A stretch of 64,000 nucleotides of DNA from an uncultured Caryophanales bacterium. Lineage in GTDB: Bacteria > Bacillota_I > Bacilli_A > RFN20 > CAG-826. The translations under genes and the position numbers were made by a program. The stretch is taken from NCBI GenBank assembly GCA_905197045.1, contig CAJJXG010000006.1, positions 1 to 64,000 on the forward strand. Direction: 5' to 3'. A model generated the notes under the pieces. The model was not told where the DNA came from and made no database searches. It worked only from the letters and a program-made list of their open reading frames with translations. Numbering within the stretch: the stretch's first letter is position 1; every line of letters starts with the position of its first letter. Of this stretch, positions 28,483 to 36,887 are shown piece by piece.

Positions 28483-29997
28483 CTATTTTTTTGCACGATG
28501 ATATTTAATTATTAAATTTTTTAGTGATTGTTCAATCTCTTTACTTAAATCGTGCCATAAAAAACGGTATGTCCAGTTCTCTTCGTTCACTGTTCCAGGC
28601 TCATTCATTCTAGACTCTTTCCCTTGAAACAAAATATCTTGCATCGTTAAAGTAACATGATCAGCTTTACTAGCAAAAGCAAGTTCAAAAAGGAATCTAG
28701 TTTTTTCAAATAAAGACATACCTTCCTTTAATTCAACGCCCATTTTTTTGGCTTCTTCAACAATTCTTTTTTCACCTAATTTTCTTTCTTCATCAGTTAA
28801 AACATCAAGCAAACCTTTAATAGGCAAATTATCATGATTGCCCAAATAAAGATAAGTATTTTCATTAATATTTGAAGGCAAAAAAGAATCTGAATAAAAT
28901 TTTGTAGCAAAAAAATTGCCACAAACAACGCTTAAACTAGGTAGTCCTGTTTTTTCAACGAAATTAGAAACATCTTTAGAATAAGTACCTAAATTGTTAG
29001 CAATTAATGGATATTCCTTTTTTATATCGTTAACAAATTCGAGTCCAGGTCCATTAAGATAAATCCCTTTTCTACCATTTTTGCTTCTAAAGTTAACGGC
29101 ATATATCTGATAAAAACCTCTAAAATGATTTAATTTTATGCGATCATAGAAACCTTTTGCTACATTAAGACGATATCTCCACCATTTATAATTACTCATC
29201 TTCATATAATCCCAATCGTATAGAGGATAACCCCGTTTTTGGCCTTCTTTTCTAAAATTATCAGGCGGGAATCCTACAACATATGTTGGCATATTTCTTT
29301 TATCGATAATAAAAAGTTCTGGTGACATGTACATCGTGTCAGAGTCATAGCTTAAAAAGTGTGGCACTTCTCCGACAATATCAATACCTTTTTTCTTAGC
29401 GTAGTTATGCAGTTTATTCCATTGTTTTACAAACAAAAAAGATAAAAATAAATAGTAATCAATTTCACTAGAATATTTTTTCTGATATTCTTCGCGAATT
29501 TCGCTTCCAAAATATCGATCCTCAAGTCTAAAATCAAACCAACTCTTGTCTTGATTTTTCGACTTAATAGTCTCATAAAGGGCATATTGGTATCGAAATG
29601 GATTATTTTTGAATTCAATAAAATCAGGATTTGTTTTGTCAAATCGTTTAAAAGCTTGTTTTAGAATTTGCGTCTTGCTTTCTTTAAGTTTTATATAATC
29701 AATTTTTCTAGGATTTTGTCCAAAATCAATTCCAGTAAAGTCTCGGCTCGTCAATAAACCATCCTTTATTAACTCTTCAAAATCAATGAAAAGATAGTTC
29801 AGACTATAAGCACTAGGAATGTCGTAAGGTGAATTACCTTTACCAACATCTTCAATTGGCAATATTTCCCAATATGAAAAACCACATTCACTTAAAAAAT
29901 CAATGAATTTATAGGCATTTTCACCAAGCGTACCTATTCCATATTTACCTGGCAAAGATGAAATATGTAATAAAACACCACATTCTTTTTTTCTCAT
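28483..29997 (-). CDS. MalQ-like protein lacking catalytic residues (putative pseudoenzyme)
   Basis: 504 residues, collinear with the neighbouring MalQ over its whole length (GVLLHISSLPGKYGIGTLG, SPYDIPSAYSLNYLFIDFEE, YPLYDWDYMKMSNYKWWRYR). The catalytic positions are changed: the RIDHFRGF motif reads KLNHFRGF, so nucleophile Asp is Asn290 and the preceding Arg is Lys288; VAEDLG reads IANNLG, so acid/base Glu is Asn334. Asp389 (GNHDN) is kept. No frameshift or stop is present, so it is maintained as a protein. Probably a glucan-binding or regulatory pseudoenzyme (inference). No clear ribosome site precedes the ATG. Confidence 0.9.
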   Translation of the reverse strand: MRKKECGVLLHISSLPGKYGIGTLGENAYKFIDFLSECGFSYWEILPIEDVGKGNSPYDIPSAYSLNYLFIDFEELIKDGLLTSRDFTGIDFGQNPRKIDYIKLKESKTQILKQAFKRFDKTNPDFIEFKNNPFRYQYALYETIKSKNQDKSWFDFRLEDRYFGSEIREEYQKKYSSEIDYYLFLSFLFVKQWNKLHNYAKKKGIDIVGEVPHFLSYDSDTMYMSPELFIIDKRNMPTYVVGFPPDNFRKEGQKRGYPLYDWDYMKMSNYKWWRYRLNVAKGFYDRIKLNHFRGFYQIYAVNFRSKNGRKGIYLNGPGLEFVNDIKKEYPLIANNLGTYSKDVSNFVEKTGLPSLSVVCGNFFATKFYSDSFLPSNINENTYLYLGNHDNLPIKGLLDVLTDEERKLGEKRIVEEAKKMGVELKEGMSLFEKTRFLFELAFASKADHVTLTMQDILFQGKESRMNEPGTVNEENWTYRFLWHDLSKEIEQSLKNLIIKYHRAKK

Positions 29998-30154
29998 AGC
30001 AAAATTATTTTAACTTTTAATTTGAATTATTGAAAGTAGATAAGGCAGATTTAAAGCTTTTTTCGTTTTAGACTACAATAGCTTAAACAAAATAATTAAT
30101 TGAGGTTTAGATTTTAATTTGCTTTTGATTTTTTTCTTCACTACTATATTAAGT

Positions 30155-31444
30155 ATGAAAAAATATTTAAAAAACCAAATTATATATCAGGTATACGTTA
30201 GAAATTTTACAAAAGAAGGCACATTTAAAGGGTTATTAAATAAAATTGACTATATTAAATCTTTAAATGTCGACATCGTTTATTTACTTCCAATTTCTCC
30301 AATTGGGCAATTAAATAGAAAAGGAACGCTTGGTTCGCCATATTCGATTAAGGATTATACAAAAATTAATGAAGAATTAGGGAATGAAGAAGACTTTAAA
30401 AATGTTATTGCGTCTTGTCACAAGAGAAACATGAAAGTAATGATTGATATTGTTTATAATCACACATCAAGAGATTCATGGATTAAAGAAAATCATCCTG
30501 AATGGATGTTTCACGATAAAAAAGGCAATATTTCAAACAAAGTTGAAGATTGGTCTGATGTTTATGATTTAGATTATAACAACAAAGATTTAATTGACTA
30601 TTTAGTTAAAGTTATCGAATACTACTCGTCTTTAGGCGTTGATGGGTATCGTTTTGATGTCGCAAGTTTAATTGATAAAGAATTTTTTATTGCGTTAAAG
30701 AAAATGTTGAACGAAAAATATCCAGAAACAATTCTTCTTGCTGAGAGTGTTCACCCTGGATTTGTCGATTCTTTAAGAGCACAAAACTACAATTGTTTAA
30801 GTGATGGTGAACTTATTGAGTATGCTTTCGATTTACTCTACCCATATAATTCTTACGAAAATTTAAGAAATTATTTAGATATTAAAGATGAAAGATGGCT
30901 TGATTATTATAAATATTCCTTACTTCTTGAAGACAGCATGACTCCAAATACTTCTTTAAGAATTAGAGGTTTAGAAAATCATGATCAAAGAAGACTTTAT
31001 CAATTCAGTCATGATTTCACTTTATTAAGAAATCTTGCTGCCTTAGCTCCTTATATGAAAGGACCAATGTTTATTTATAATGGTTTAGAAACCAAAGCTG
31101 ACCATTTAGAAAGCTTGTTCGATAAAGATGATATGAGTTGGGAAATCGATCAAGACTGGTTTGACTTTATTAAAAAGTTAATATCTTATAAAAAGGATGA
31201 AAAGAATCTTGATTTGAACACCACCGCTCCTCTTTTAACAAAAGGCGCCAATTTAGCTTTTAAAAACACTTATAAAGATGGAACTTTCACTTATGGCTTA
31301 TTTTCACTAAGCGGTAAAGACGAGTTAATTGAAGATTCTGGATTAATTGATGGTGAATATACCGACTATTTAACAGGTAAAACTTACACCATAAATAACC
31401 ACTCAATTAGTGTTAAGGAACCACTTTTCTTGTTTAAAAAATAA
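30155..31444 (+). CDS. Intracellular GH13 alpha-amylase family enzyme
   Basis: 429 residues from the ATG at 30155, whose product opens in the usual GH13 way (KNQIIYQVYVRNFTKEGTF). Catalytic residues: GVDGYRFDVA with Asp168, ILLAESVH with Glu197, LENHDQRR with Asp277; region I is MIDIVYNHTS. No signal peptide from this start, so cytoplasmic; it may process imported maltodextrin. A TTG 36 nt upstream would add 12 hydrophobic residues but neither start has a good ribosome site, and the shorter one fits the family. Divergent from the MalQ-like gene. Confidence 0.92.
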   Translation: MKKYLKNQIIYQVYVRNFTKEGTFKGLLNKIDYIKSLNVDIVYLLPISPIGQLNRKGTLGSPYSIKDYTKINEELGNEEDFKNVIASCHKRNMKVMIDIVYNHTSRDSWIKENHPEWMFHDKKGNISNKVEDWSDVYDLDYNNKDLIDYLVKVIEYYSSLGVDGYRFDVASLIDKEFFIALKKMLNEKYPETILLAESVHPGFVDSLRAQNYNCLSDGELIEYAFDLLYPYNSYENLRNYLDIKDERWLDYYKYSLLLEDSMTPNTSLRIRGLENHDQRRLYQFSHDFTLLRNLAALAPYMKGPMFIYNGLETKADHLESLFDKDDMSWEIDQDWFDFIKKLISYKKDEKNLDLNTTAPLLTKGANLAFKNTYKDGTFTYGLFSLSGKDELIEDSGLIDGEYTDYLTGKTYTINNHSISVKEPLFLFKK

Positions 31445-31446
31445 TT

Positions 31447-31875
31447 ATGCGCTTAAAAATCTTTAGAATTTCTTGTCTAATACTTTATGTTATTTCTTTA
31501 TTAGTATCGATTGGTCTATTTGTTCTATCGATTATCTTTACAACAAGTACTGATTTTTATTTAACGCCAATTGCTTGTGGGGCTAGTTGTGTTATTTCTT
31601 TGCTTCTTCTTATAATGAGTATTAAAAATTTTAATAAGAATACTTGTGCGCTTGTAGATTTAGCATATGAAAAAAACATGTCAATCAATAAGGCTGCTTT
31701 TATCGGATCAATTGTTGTTTTTAGTTTCGGAATTATTTCTTTAATAGGCGGAATCTTGCTAATTGTATTATTAAGTTATTTTACTTTAGGTTTAGCTTTA
31801 CTTGCTTTAGCAAATTTCATCATTATTAACTTGATTCTTTATTACATTTATATGTATGTTGAAATTCATTATTAA
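31447..31875 (+). CDS. Small four-helix membrane protein
   Basis: 142 residues with four predicted membrane helices (about 8-32, 40-60, 82-108, 112-138) and a short loop KNFNKNTCALVDLAYEKN between the pairs. Unknown family. Starts 2 nt after the GH13 gene without its own ribosome site, so it depends on coupling. A terminator follows at 31898. Confidence 0.75.
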   Translation: MRLKIFRISCLILYVISLLVSIGLFVLSIIFTTSTDFYLTPIACGASCVISLLLLIMSIKNFNKNTCALVDLAYEKNMSINKAAFIGSIVVFSFGIISLIGGILLIVLLSYFTLGLALLALANFIIINLILYYIYMYVEIHY

Positions 31876-31897
31876 TGAGTTTACATCTATAAAAATT

Positions 31898-31928
31898 GAG
31901 CGGTTAAAAACCGCTCTTTTATTTTTTT
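31898..31928 (+). terminator. Intrinsic terminator of GH13-membrane protein operon
   Basis: 8-bp stem GAGCGGTT/AACCGCTC (31898-31905 with 31909-31916), 3-nt loop, then TTTTATTTTTTT. Confidence 0.92.
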
Positions 31929-31961
31929 ACCTTAGATTTGCAGGGTTTTTGGCTAAAAAGC

Positions 31962-32537
31962 TTAGTTTATGTATTTAATAATTTTTGCTGGATTACCTGC
32001 AACAATAGCATTATCTGGTACATCTTTTGTAACCACACTTCCTGCTCCAATAATTGCATTTTCTCCTATTGTTACACCTGGTAAAATAACACTTTTTGAG
32101 CCAATCCAAGCGTAATCTTTAATAACGATTTTTTTAGGAATTAAATCATATCTTTCTTCTTTTTTAAATCCATGATTTAAAGAAGCAAAAATACATTCGT
32201 GTCCAATATTTACATAATTACCAATTTCAATTCCGCCTTGATCTTGAAAAGCACATCCTGCGTTTATAAAAACATGTTTCCCTATTCTTAAGTTTTTTCC
32301 AAAATCAATATAAATTGGTGGAAATAAAGAAAAGTTATCATCTAAGTTTTTCCCAGTAATTTCTTCCATTAATTTTATTAATTCTTTTTCATCGTGATAT
32401 TTAGTATTGATTTCAAAAGTTAACTTACGTGTCTCACCACTAATTTTATGCATTAACTCTTTATATTCATTACCTTGTTTTAAAGTTTTTCCTTCATTTA
32501 AATAGTTTAATAAATCATTTAAAGATACTTCTTTCAT
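31962..32537 (-). CDS. Sugar O-acetyltransferase (Maa/LacA, hexapeptide repeat)
   Basis: 191 residues with left-handed beta-helix hexapeptides ([40 protein letters not shown]) and the C-terminal [29 protein letters not shown] signature of maltose/galactoside acetyltransferases; the catalytic His is probably in ASLNHGF. Uses acetyl-CoA to acetylate sugars in the cytoplasm. ATG at 32537 (AAAGGA site 9 nt upstream) is preferred over TTG at 32546; it begins 1 nt after the DUF1848 stop. Confidence 0.9.
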   Translation of the reverse strand: MKEVSLNDLLNYLNEGKTLKQGNEYKELMHKISGETRKLTFEINTKYHDEKELIKLMEEITGKNLDDNFSLFPPIYIDFGKNLRIGKHVFINAGCAFQDQGGIEIGNYVNIGHECIFASLNHGFKKEERYDLIPKKIVIKDYAWIGSKSVILPGVTIGENAIIGAGSVVTKDVPDNAIVAGNPAKIIKYIN

Positions 32538-32538
32538 C

Positions 32539-33462
32539 TTAATCAATCCTTTCTTTTATTACATCATCCGCCATTAATCTACCAATTAATAAGGATGAAT
32601 CATCACTATGTTTTAAATAGTTATTTTTAACTTCTTCTTCATTAAAGTTTGCATAGCAATAGCGACAAAGCGACTTACAAGAATTATATGCTCCAATATC
32701 AACAGTTTGGACACAATTACAATTTTCATTATCTCGATGAGTTCTTCTTTTAAATTTAACAGTTTTATTAAGCTCATTCATTAAAGAAGAAGCAAATTCT
32801 TTTGTTAAACAACTTCCTTTAATAAAACCATATTGTGTTAGATTTTCTTTTTCTCCACAAGTAAAAATTTTAAGGTTATTTTCACTAGCAATCTTAAAAA
32901 ATTCTTCTCCTATTAATTTATAATCTTCTTCTTTAAATTTCTCTAAATGTAGATATTTATCGTTATTATTTAAAACGTTTTTATATAAATCAATAAATGA
33001 AATCACCACATTATCAGCGCTTCCACTTATTTCACTTGCTAACTTTTTAAAAGCTTTTATGTGATAAGAGATAGTGTATTCCTTACTTTTTAAAATTGGA
33101 TCAAAGCGAATAAAAATACGTTCCTTTCCATAGCGCTTTCCTAAATAACGAACTGCTTTAATTATTTCTTTTTTATCTTTAGCAATTTTAGGTTCAATAT
33201 CTTCCTTATATGGTGTTATTGTAATATGAAAAATCAAAGGAACATTTTTTAAAAGTGAATCTAATTCATCAAGATATGGTAAAAATGGTATTGGATTTTT
33301 AGTACAAAACATAATAATATCGACCATATCAAAATAAATTCGTGATACAAGTTTTGGATTATAAGGATTTCTTGTATCAACATAGCCTTCTTTTACTCGA
33401 TTTATAAACCATTTTGGATAGTAGGTTAAAATATCACTTCTTCCGCTTACAAATAAAACCAT
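32539..33462 (-). CDS. DUF1848 family protein (radical-SAM-like Cys motif)
   Basis: 307 residues with the DUF1848 hallmarks: [20 protein letters not shown] with [11 protein letters not shown] at the start, [23 protein letters not shown], and the C-terminal cysteine cluster [20 protein letters not shown] then YCYAN. The barrel layout and cysteines suggest a radical-SAM or iron-sulfur-related role, but the function is unknown. Forms a two-gene operon with the acetyltransferase. A 32-bp tandem array lies 54 nt upstream. Confidence 0.88.
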   Translation of the reverse strand: MVLFVSGRSDILTYYPKWFINRVKEGYVDTRNPYNPKLVSRIYFDMVDIIMFCTKNPIPFLPYLDELDSLLKNVPLIFHITITPYKEDIEPKIAKDKKEIIKAVRYLGKRYGKERIFIRFDPILKSKEYTISYHIKAFKKLASEISGSADNVVISFIDLYKNVLNNNDKYLHLEKFKEEDYKLIGEEFFKIASENNLKIFTCGEKENLTQYGFIKGSCLTKEFASSLMNELNKTVKFKRRTHRDNENCNCVQTVDIGAYNSCKSLCRYCYANFNEEEVKNNYLKHSDDSSLLIGRLMADDVIKERID

Positions 33463-33516
33463 AATTTGTATTTTATAAGTTTCTCTAGTGTTGATAAAGA
33501 ATTAAGCGCAATCTGA

Positions 33517-33676
33517 TTGCATATTTTTATAGCGACTTTTTGAATGATTTGCATTTTTTTCAAGCGAGTTTTTAAGAACTTTGCATATTTTTATAGCGAC
33601 TTTTTAAGTTATTTGCATATTTTTATAGCGACTTTTTGAATGATTTGCATTTTTTTCAAGCGAGTTTTTAAGACTT
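33517..33676. repeat. 32-bp tandem array, five units
   Basis: Five head-to-tail units of exactly 32 bp start with TTGCAT at 33517, 33549, 33581, 33613 and 33645; a degenerate sixth starts TTACAT at 33677. Units 1 and 4 are identical; units 2 and 5 differ only at the end, giving a superimposed 96-bp period. Common core: TATAGCGACTTTTT (units 1, 3, 4) or CAAGCGAGTTTTT (2, 5). No unique spacers, so not CRISPR. Confidence 0.92.
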
Positions 33677-33691
33677 TTACATATTTTTGTA

Positions 33692-33880
33692 GTGCAAAAT
33701 GAGGATTCTAAGAATTATACTGTTGAAGCATGTCTGAAAACATTAAGTAGAATTGAGGCAACAAGGAATCCTTCAACCAATGAATACAACGTATTGTATG
33801 AATTAACTAAACACCAAAAAGAGATATTAAATTGCCTTGGATTAACTCAAAAAATAGTTAATAAAACATATAAATACTGA
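33692..33880 (+). CDS. Doubtful 62-residue hypothetical
   Basis: GTG-initiated frame of 62 residues (MQNEDSKNYTVEACLKTLSR...NVLYELTKHQKEILNCLG). It overlaps the degenerate last unit of the 32-bp array and has no ribosome site. Composition is protein-like (amphipathic helices) but nothing is recognised. Could be the remnant of a larger gene. Confidence 0.25.
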   Translation: MQNEDSKNYTVEACLKTLSRIEATRNPSTNEYNVLYELTKHQKEILNCLGLTQKIVNKTYKY

Positions 33881-34139
33881 TTTAGTTATCAAAATCCTAA
33901 AAGTTTAGGACATAAATAACCTCACTTTTTAGCCACGATACCACGATAAATTTTAAAGTATCTAAAAATGTTGTTAACTGTTTCGGATATAAAAAATACG
34001 ATGGTTATCGCATGTTTGCCTGTACGTATTTTCAAGGCTCTAAGGATTAATCGTGGCTTTTTCTAAACAAGGGACTGACATTCCCCCAAAAGTATTATAA
34101 ATTAATATGAGATACGTCAAAACAAGGGAGGTAAGACCT

Positions 34140-35168
34140 ATGAATCCGTATTTTATCATCAGCAATGCAAAGACCTTTGCTTTTTCCGCAGAAAATCCCA
34201 CAGGAACCAGAGCAGGCGGTTCCAGAGGAGGGGATTGCACCAAGCTTCGTCCAACCGTGACGATTCACGCAGGGGAGACTGTGACACTGGTGGACACCAA
34301 TGGGCCAGGAATAATCCAGAGCATCTGGTTTACCGGCTACGTTGGACACAGCTTTGTGCTCCGCATTTACTGGGACAACTGCGAATATCCTTCTGTGGAA
34401 GCTCCCATTTCCGCATTTTTCGGGACAGCATACGATGAGAATTTTGTGGACAGGGATGGAAAATATGCGGTGCTCAATTCTGCAAAGATCCTAGTGGCTC
34501 CCGGACGAGGACTGAGCTGTTACTGGGAGATGCCTTTCAAAAAGCACTGCCGAATCACCATGGAAAACCGCGGTGAAAAGGATCAGGACCTGTACTATAT
34601 CATCACCGGCTGCCACTGTGAGGTGCCCGACGAGATCGGGTATTTCCATGCTTCCTACCGTCAGGAGCATCCCGTTCAGAAGGGACGTTCCTACACCATC
34701 ATCGACGGCATTCAGGGAAAAGGCCAGTTCGTGGGCGTAACCCTGGCCACCGGAATAAACGGAAACAACACCTGTTGGGTGGAGGGAGAAGCCAGAATGT
34801 ACATAGACGATGACAAATATCCTTCCATTCACTATACAGGCACAGAGGATTATTTCGGCGGCTCCTACGGCTTTGGAAATGATGTTCAAATCAAATCCTA
34901 TCAGACTTACAGCGGCCTTTACAGCGGAATGTACGCCATCTACGGTAATAACCGTGAATTTTACAACGGCCAGCAGAGATTTCTGCTATACCGCTTCCAC
35001 ATCGCTGACCCGATTCATTTTGAGACCAAATTCCGCATGACCCTGGACAATCTGGGATGGACCGGGCCACGATACGATGACTATACTTCCTGCGCATACT
35101 GGTATCAGACGCTGCCATCCGCACCACTGAAACCACTGCCGTCTGACAAAGAGATGATTATGAAGTGA
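34140..35168 (+). CDS. GH172 (DUF2961) family glycosidase
   Basis: 342 residues of DUF2961, now family GH172 (difructose-anhydride/fructofuranosidase and D-arabinan-active enzymes). Seen: GPGIIQSIWFTG, a jelly-roll-like core with EAPISAFFGTAY, and the hallmark IHYTGTEDYFGGSYGF. No signal peptide. Start: AGGGAGG site 8 nt before the ATG at 34140; an ATG at 34107 has none. The base composition is foreign to the genome; Lachnospiraceae-like Clostridia are a plausible donor (inference). It lies directly 3' of a DUF4143 ATPase cassette. A terminator-like hairpin follows. Confidence 0.92.
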   Translation: MNPYFIISNAKTFAFSAENPTGTRAGGSRGGDCTKLRPTVTIHAGETVTLVDTNGPGIIQSIWFTGYVGHSFVLRIYWDNCEYPSVEAPISAFFGTAYDENFVDRDGKYAVLNSAKILVAPGRGLSCYWEMPFKKHCRITMENRGEKDQDLYYIITGCHCEVPDEIGYFHASYRQEHPVQKGRSYTIIDGIQGKGQFVGVTLATGINGNNTCWVEGEARMYIDDDKYPSIHYTGTEDYFGGSYGFGNDVQIKSYQTYSGLYSGMYAIYGNNREFYNGQQRFLLYRFHIADPIHFETKFRMTLDNLGWTGPRYDDYTSCAYWYQTLPSAPLKPLPSDKEMIMK

Positions 35169-35263
35169 CCGCCACAGGCGAATGGGTAAAAAACATTACA
35201 AAAAATTGGGATGTCAAGCAAAAATACTTGACCCCTTTTTTTATATAATCTTCGTTGGCTGAC

Positions 35264-35285
35264 GGCAGCAGACTGCCTTATTTTT
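35264..35285 (+). terminator. Probable terminator after GH172
   Basis: GGCAG/CTGCC 5-bp stem (35264-35268 with 35273-35277) with CAGA loop followed by TTATTTTT. Short stem but GC-rich, about 95 nt past the stop and at the edge of the foreign segment. Confidence 0.5.
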
Positions 35286-35298
35286 GACCGTAAAGAAA

Positions 35299-36567
35299 TC
35301 AAGGTTTTAAGCAGCCTAATGGGACTACATAAACGTCATCATCTCTTTTGTAGGCATATTTATTTTTTGTAATAACCATTAAGTATGCTGGCTGCTCAAT
35401 TAAATCGTCTTTAATCTTTTTTAAATTACTGGCAGCTTCTTCTATATCGTCATCATCGCCAAGTTTTATTTCTATTAATCCAAATTCACCATCACGATAG
35501 ACAATAACTGCATCACATTCTCTACCTAAACTATCACGATAATGGTAAATAGAAGCATCGATAACCGAAGCGTAAATCTTTAAATCTCTAATTGCAAGCG
35601 ATTCAAAAAGAAATCCAAATAATTTCATATCTTTAAATATTGATTGAGGCGTAAGGCCTAAAGAAGCTACAGCAATCGATGAATCAATAAAATATCTGGT
35701 ATTTTTCGTTCTAATCGCTGTTTTACTTCTTAAATTTGTATTCCGAGCTAAAACCTCATCAATTACAAACAATCTTTGAAGTGCTGAAAAATACTTTTCA
35801 AACGTTTTTACATCAATATTTGCGTCATTAATAATTGTAGAATCTGGACACTGAGTACCAATATTTCTTGCATACGAGCGTAATATTTTCTGCGATGTTA
35901 AAATATTTTTTCTAATTGCTAAATCTTTAAAAGTAAATAAATCATCTTGGTATAATATCTCAAAATAATAATAAGCTTGCGCAAGAGCAACTTTTTCGCT
36001 TTCTCCTATAGATAATGGCCGGCCACCTCTACAAATATAAAATGCATAGTCAAAAATATTTTTCTCACAAGCGCCAAAATTAAAATTTCCATTTTTTAAA
36101 GAAGAAAGAGAAATTGTTCCATTACTTTCGCCGCTTTCATAAAGAGAGAGTGTTCTCATCATTTTTCGACAAATTCGACCATTTCCAGTATGTTCGTCTA
36201 ATCCGTCTGCACTAATACTTGATGATAATTTATTAGTTACACTTCCTGTTAAAATGTATTCGCCAAATTCACAATTTTTGTCAACTTGAATTTTAATTTC
36301 ATTCCAAATAAAAGGTATAAGTTGCCATTCATCAATTAAAATTGGTTTCTCTCCTTGATTTAAAAATAAATCAGGAGCATTTTTAGCAAATTCAATAATT
36401 TGAGATCTCGTTTTTAAAGGCAGAAGTTCTATTATTGTTTTAGCATGTCTTGCACATGTTGTTGTTTTACCACACCATTTTGGGCCAACTACCAATACAG
36501 CGCCTTTACTTTCTAAAGCAAATCGTAAAATTTCATCAAATAATCTTGGAATATAGGTCTTTTTCAT
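35299..36567 (-). CDS. AAA ATPase with DUF4143 domain (cassette 1)
   Basis: 422 residues. N-terminal AAA_14-type ATPase: Walker A VGPKWCGKTTT, Walker B PILIDEWQLIPFIW, sensor region EYILTGSV. The C-terminal DUF4143 domain has the PD-(D/E)XK-like core HYRDSLGRECDAVI then GLIEIKLG, ending CLKP. The family is common and its function unclear; a nuclease-like fold coupled to an ATPase suggests a DNA-directed role. About 31-40% similar by eye to the DUF4143 gene at 53231. No ribosome site: the -10 TAAACT is 7 nt from the ATG, suggesting a leaderless mRNA. Preceded by an exact 23-bp tandem array. Confidence 0.92.
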   Translation of the reverse strand: MKKTYIPRLFDEILRFALESKGAVLVVGPKWCGKTTTCARHAKTIIELLPLKTRSQIIEFAKNAPDLFLNQGEKPILIDEWQLIPFIWNEIKIQVDKNCEFGEYILTGSVTNKLSSSISADGLDEHTGNGRICRKMMRTLSLYESGESNGTISLSSLKNGNFNFGACEKNIFDYAFYICRGGRPLSIGESEKVALAQAYYYFEILYQDDLFTFKDLAIRKNILTSQKILRSYARNIGTQCPDSTIINDANIDVKTFEKYFSALQRLFVIDEVLARNTNLRSKTAIRTKNTRYFIDSSIAVASLGLTPQSIFKDMKLFGFLFESLAIRDLKIYASVIDASIYHYRDSLGRECDAVIVYRDGEFGLIEIKLGDDDDIEEAASNLKKIKDDLIEQPAYLMVITKNKYAYKRDDDVYVVPLGCLKP

Positions 36568-36573
36568 ATTGCT

Positions 36574-36602
36574 AGTTTATCATTTAAAAAAACAATTAAC
36601 AA
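36574..36602 (-). promoter_or_regulatory. Candidate promoter of DUF4143 cassette 1
   Basis: Minus strand TTGTTA (36602-36597), 17 nt, TAAACT (36579-36574). The start would fall at the ATG (36567). The 23-bp array ends 5 bp upstream of the -35. Confidence 0.45.
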
Positions 36603-36606
36603 TAAA

Positions 36607-36721
36607 AATCCCAAAAATATTAGTAAAATAATCCCAAATTTATGAGTAAATTAATCCCATAAATATTATTAAATTAATCCCAGAAATGTTAGTAAAATAA
36701 TCCCAAAAATATTAGTAAAAA
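36607..36721. repeat. Exact 23-bp tandem array in front of DUF4143 gene 1
   Basis: Five units of exactly 23 bp start with AATCCC at 36607, 36630, 36653, 36676 and 36699. The second half of each unit is a variant of ATATTAGTAAAAT. A decayed sixth unit follows. The array begins 40 bp upstream of the ATG. Units are contiguous with no spacers. Confidence 0.95.
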
Positions 36722-36887
36722 ATCAAAAGTAGTTAGTTCTTAAAGGTAATTCAACAATGATCGTTTTCGATATAAAATTCACTTAGTTAAAATAGTAAAA
36801 CTAATAGATAGCTATTTAAATTAGCCTAATATAGCGCCTAGATTATAATCGTGTTTTACTTAAAAAGCCTGCAAATCAAAAAGTTTT
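36722..36887. other. Intergenic AT-rich DNA
   Basis: Between the 23-bp array and the MATE stop. Contains the motif TTTGCAGGCTTTTT on the minus strand (36875-36862) just past the MATE stop, otherwise nothing recognised. Confidence 0.5.

Larger units (their letters stand above)
33463..34139. other. Intergenic accessory region between DUF1848 and GH172 genes
   Basis: Holds the 32-bp tandem array (33517-33676), a doubtful 62-codon frame (33692-33880), a second short open stretch ending at 34050 that has no start codon (reading ...CFGYKKYDGYRMFACTYFQG...), a 9-bp inverted repeat AGCCACGAT/ATCGTGGCT (33931-33939 with 34050-34058), and the start of the GC-rich GH172 insert at about 34105. Looks like debris of accessory DNA. 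Confidence 0.6.
34105..35298. mobile_element. Horizontally acquired GC-rich segment
   Basis: Base composition jumps from AT-rich to about half G+C by eye, with codons such as CTG, GGC, ACC and CGC that neighbours avoid, and drops back at about 35295. It contains one gene (GH172) and its apparent terminator. No integrase, transposase or clear flanking repeat is visible, so the mode of entry is unknown. Confidence 0.75.

Noticed and set aside
28483..29997. Second MalQ as a decaying pseudogene
   Set aside because: No frameshift or premature stop over 504 codons and non-catalytic blocks remain well conserved; substitutions are confined to key positions.
30119..30154. N-terminal extension of the GH13 enzyme from TTG (a hydrophobic, signal-like stretch)
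   Set aside because: Only 12 residues, no positive charge at the start, no ribosome site at the right distance; the family start fits ATG 30155.
35228..35249. TTGACC and TATAAT in the gap after GH172 as a promoter
   Set aside because: Spacing is only 10 nt and no gene follows on that strand.
34040..35302. Several long open frames antisense to or overlapping the GH172 gene
   Set aside because: They arise because GC-rich codons avoid stops in other frames; the GH172 frame has clear family motifs and a ribosome site.
35299..36567. DUF4143 ATPase as an IS transposase
   Set aside because: It has AAA ATPase and PD-(D/E)XK-like motifs, no DDE or Tyr recombinase motif, and no terminal inverted repeats or target duplications were found.
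33517..36721. CRISPR-like arrays
   Set aside because: The 32-bp and 23-bp arrays are contiguous tandem units with no unique spacers between them and no cas genes nearby.
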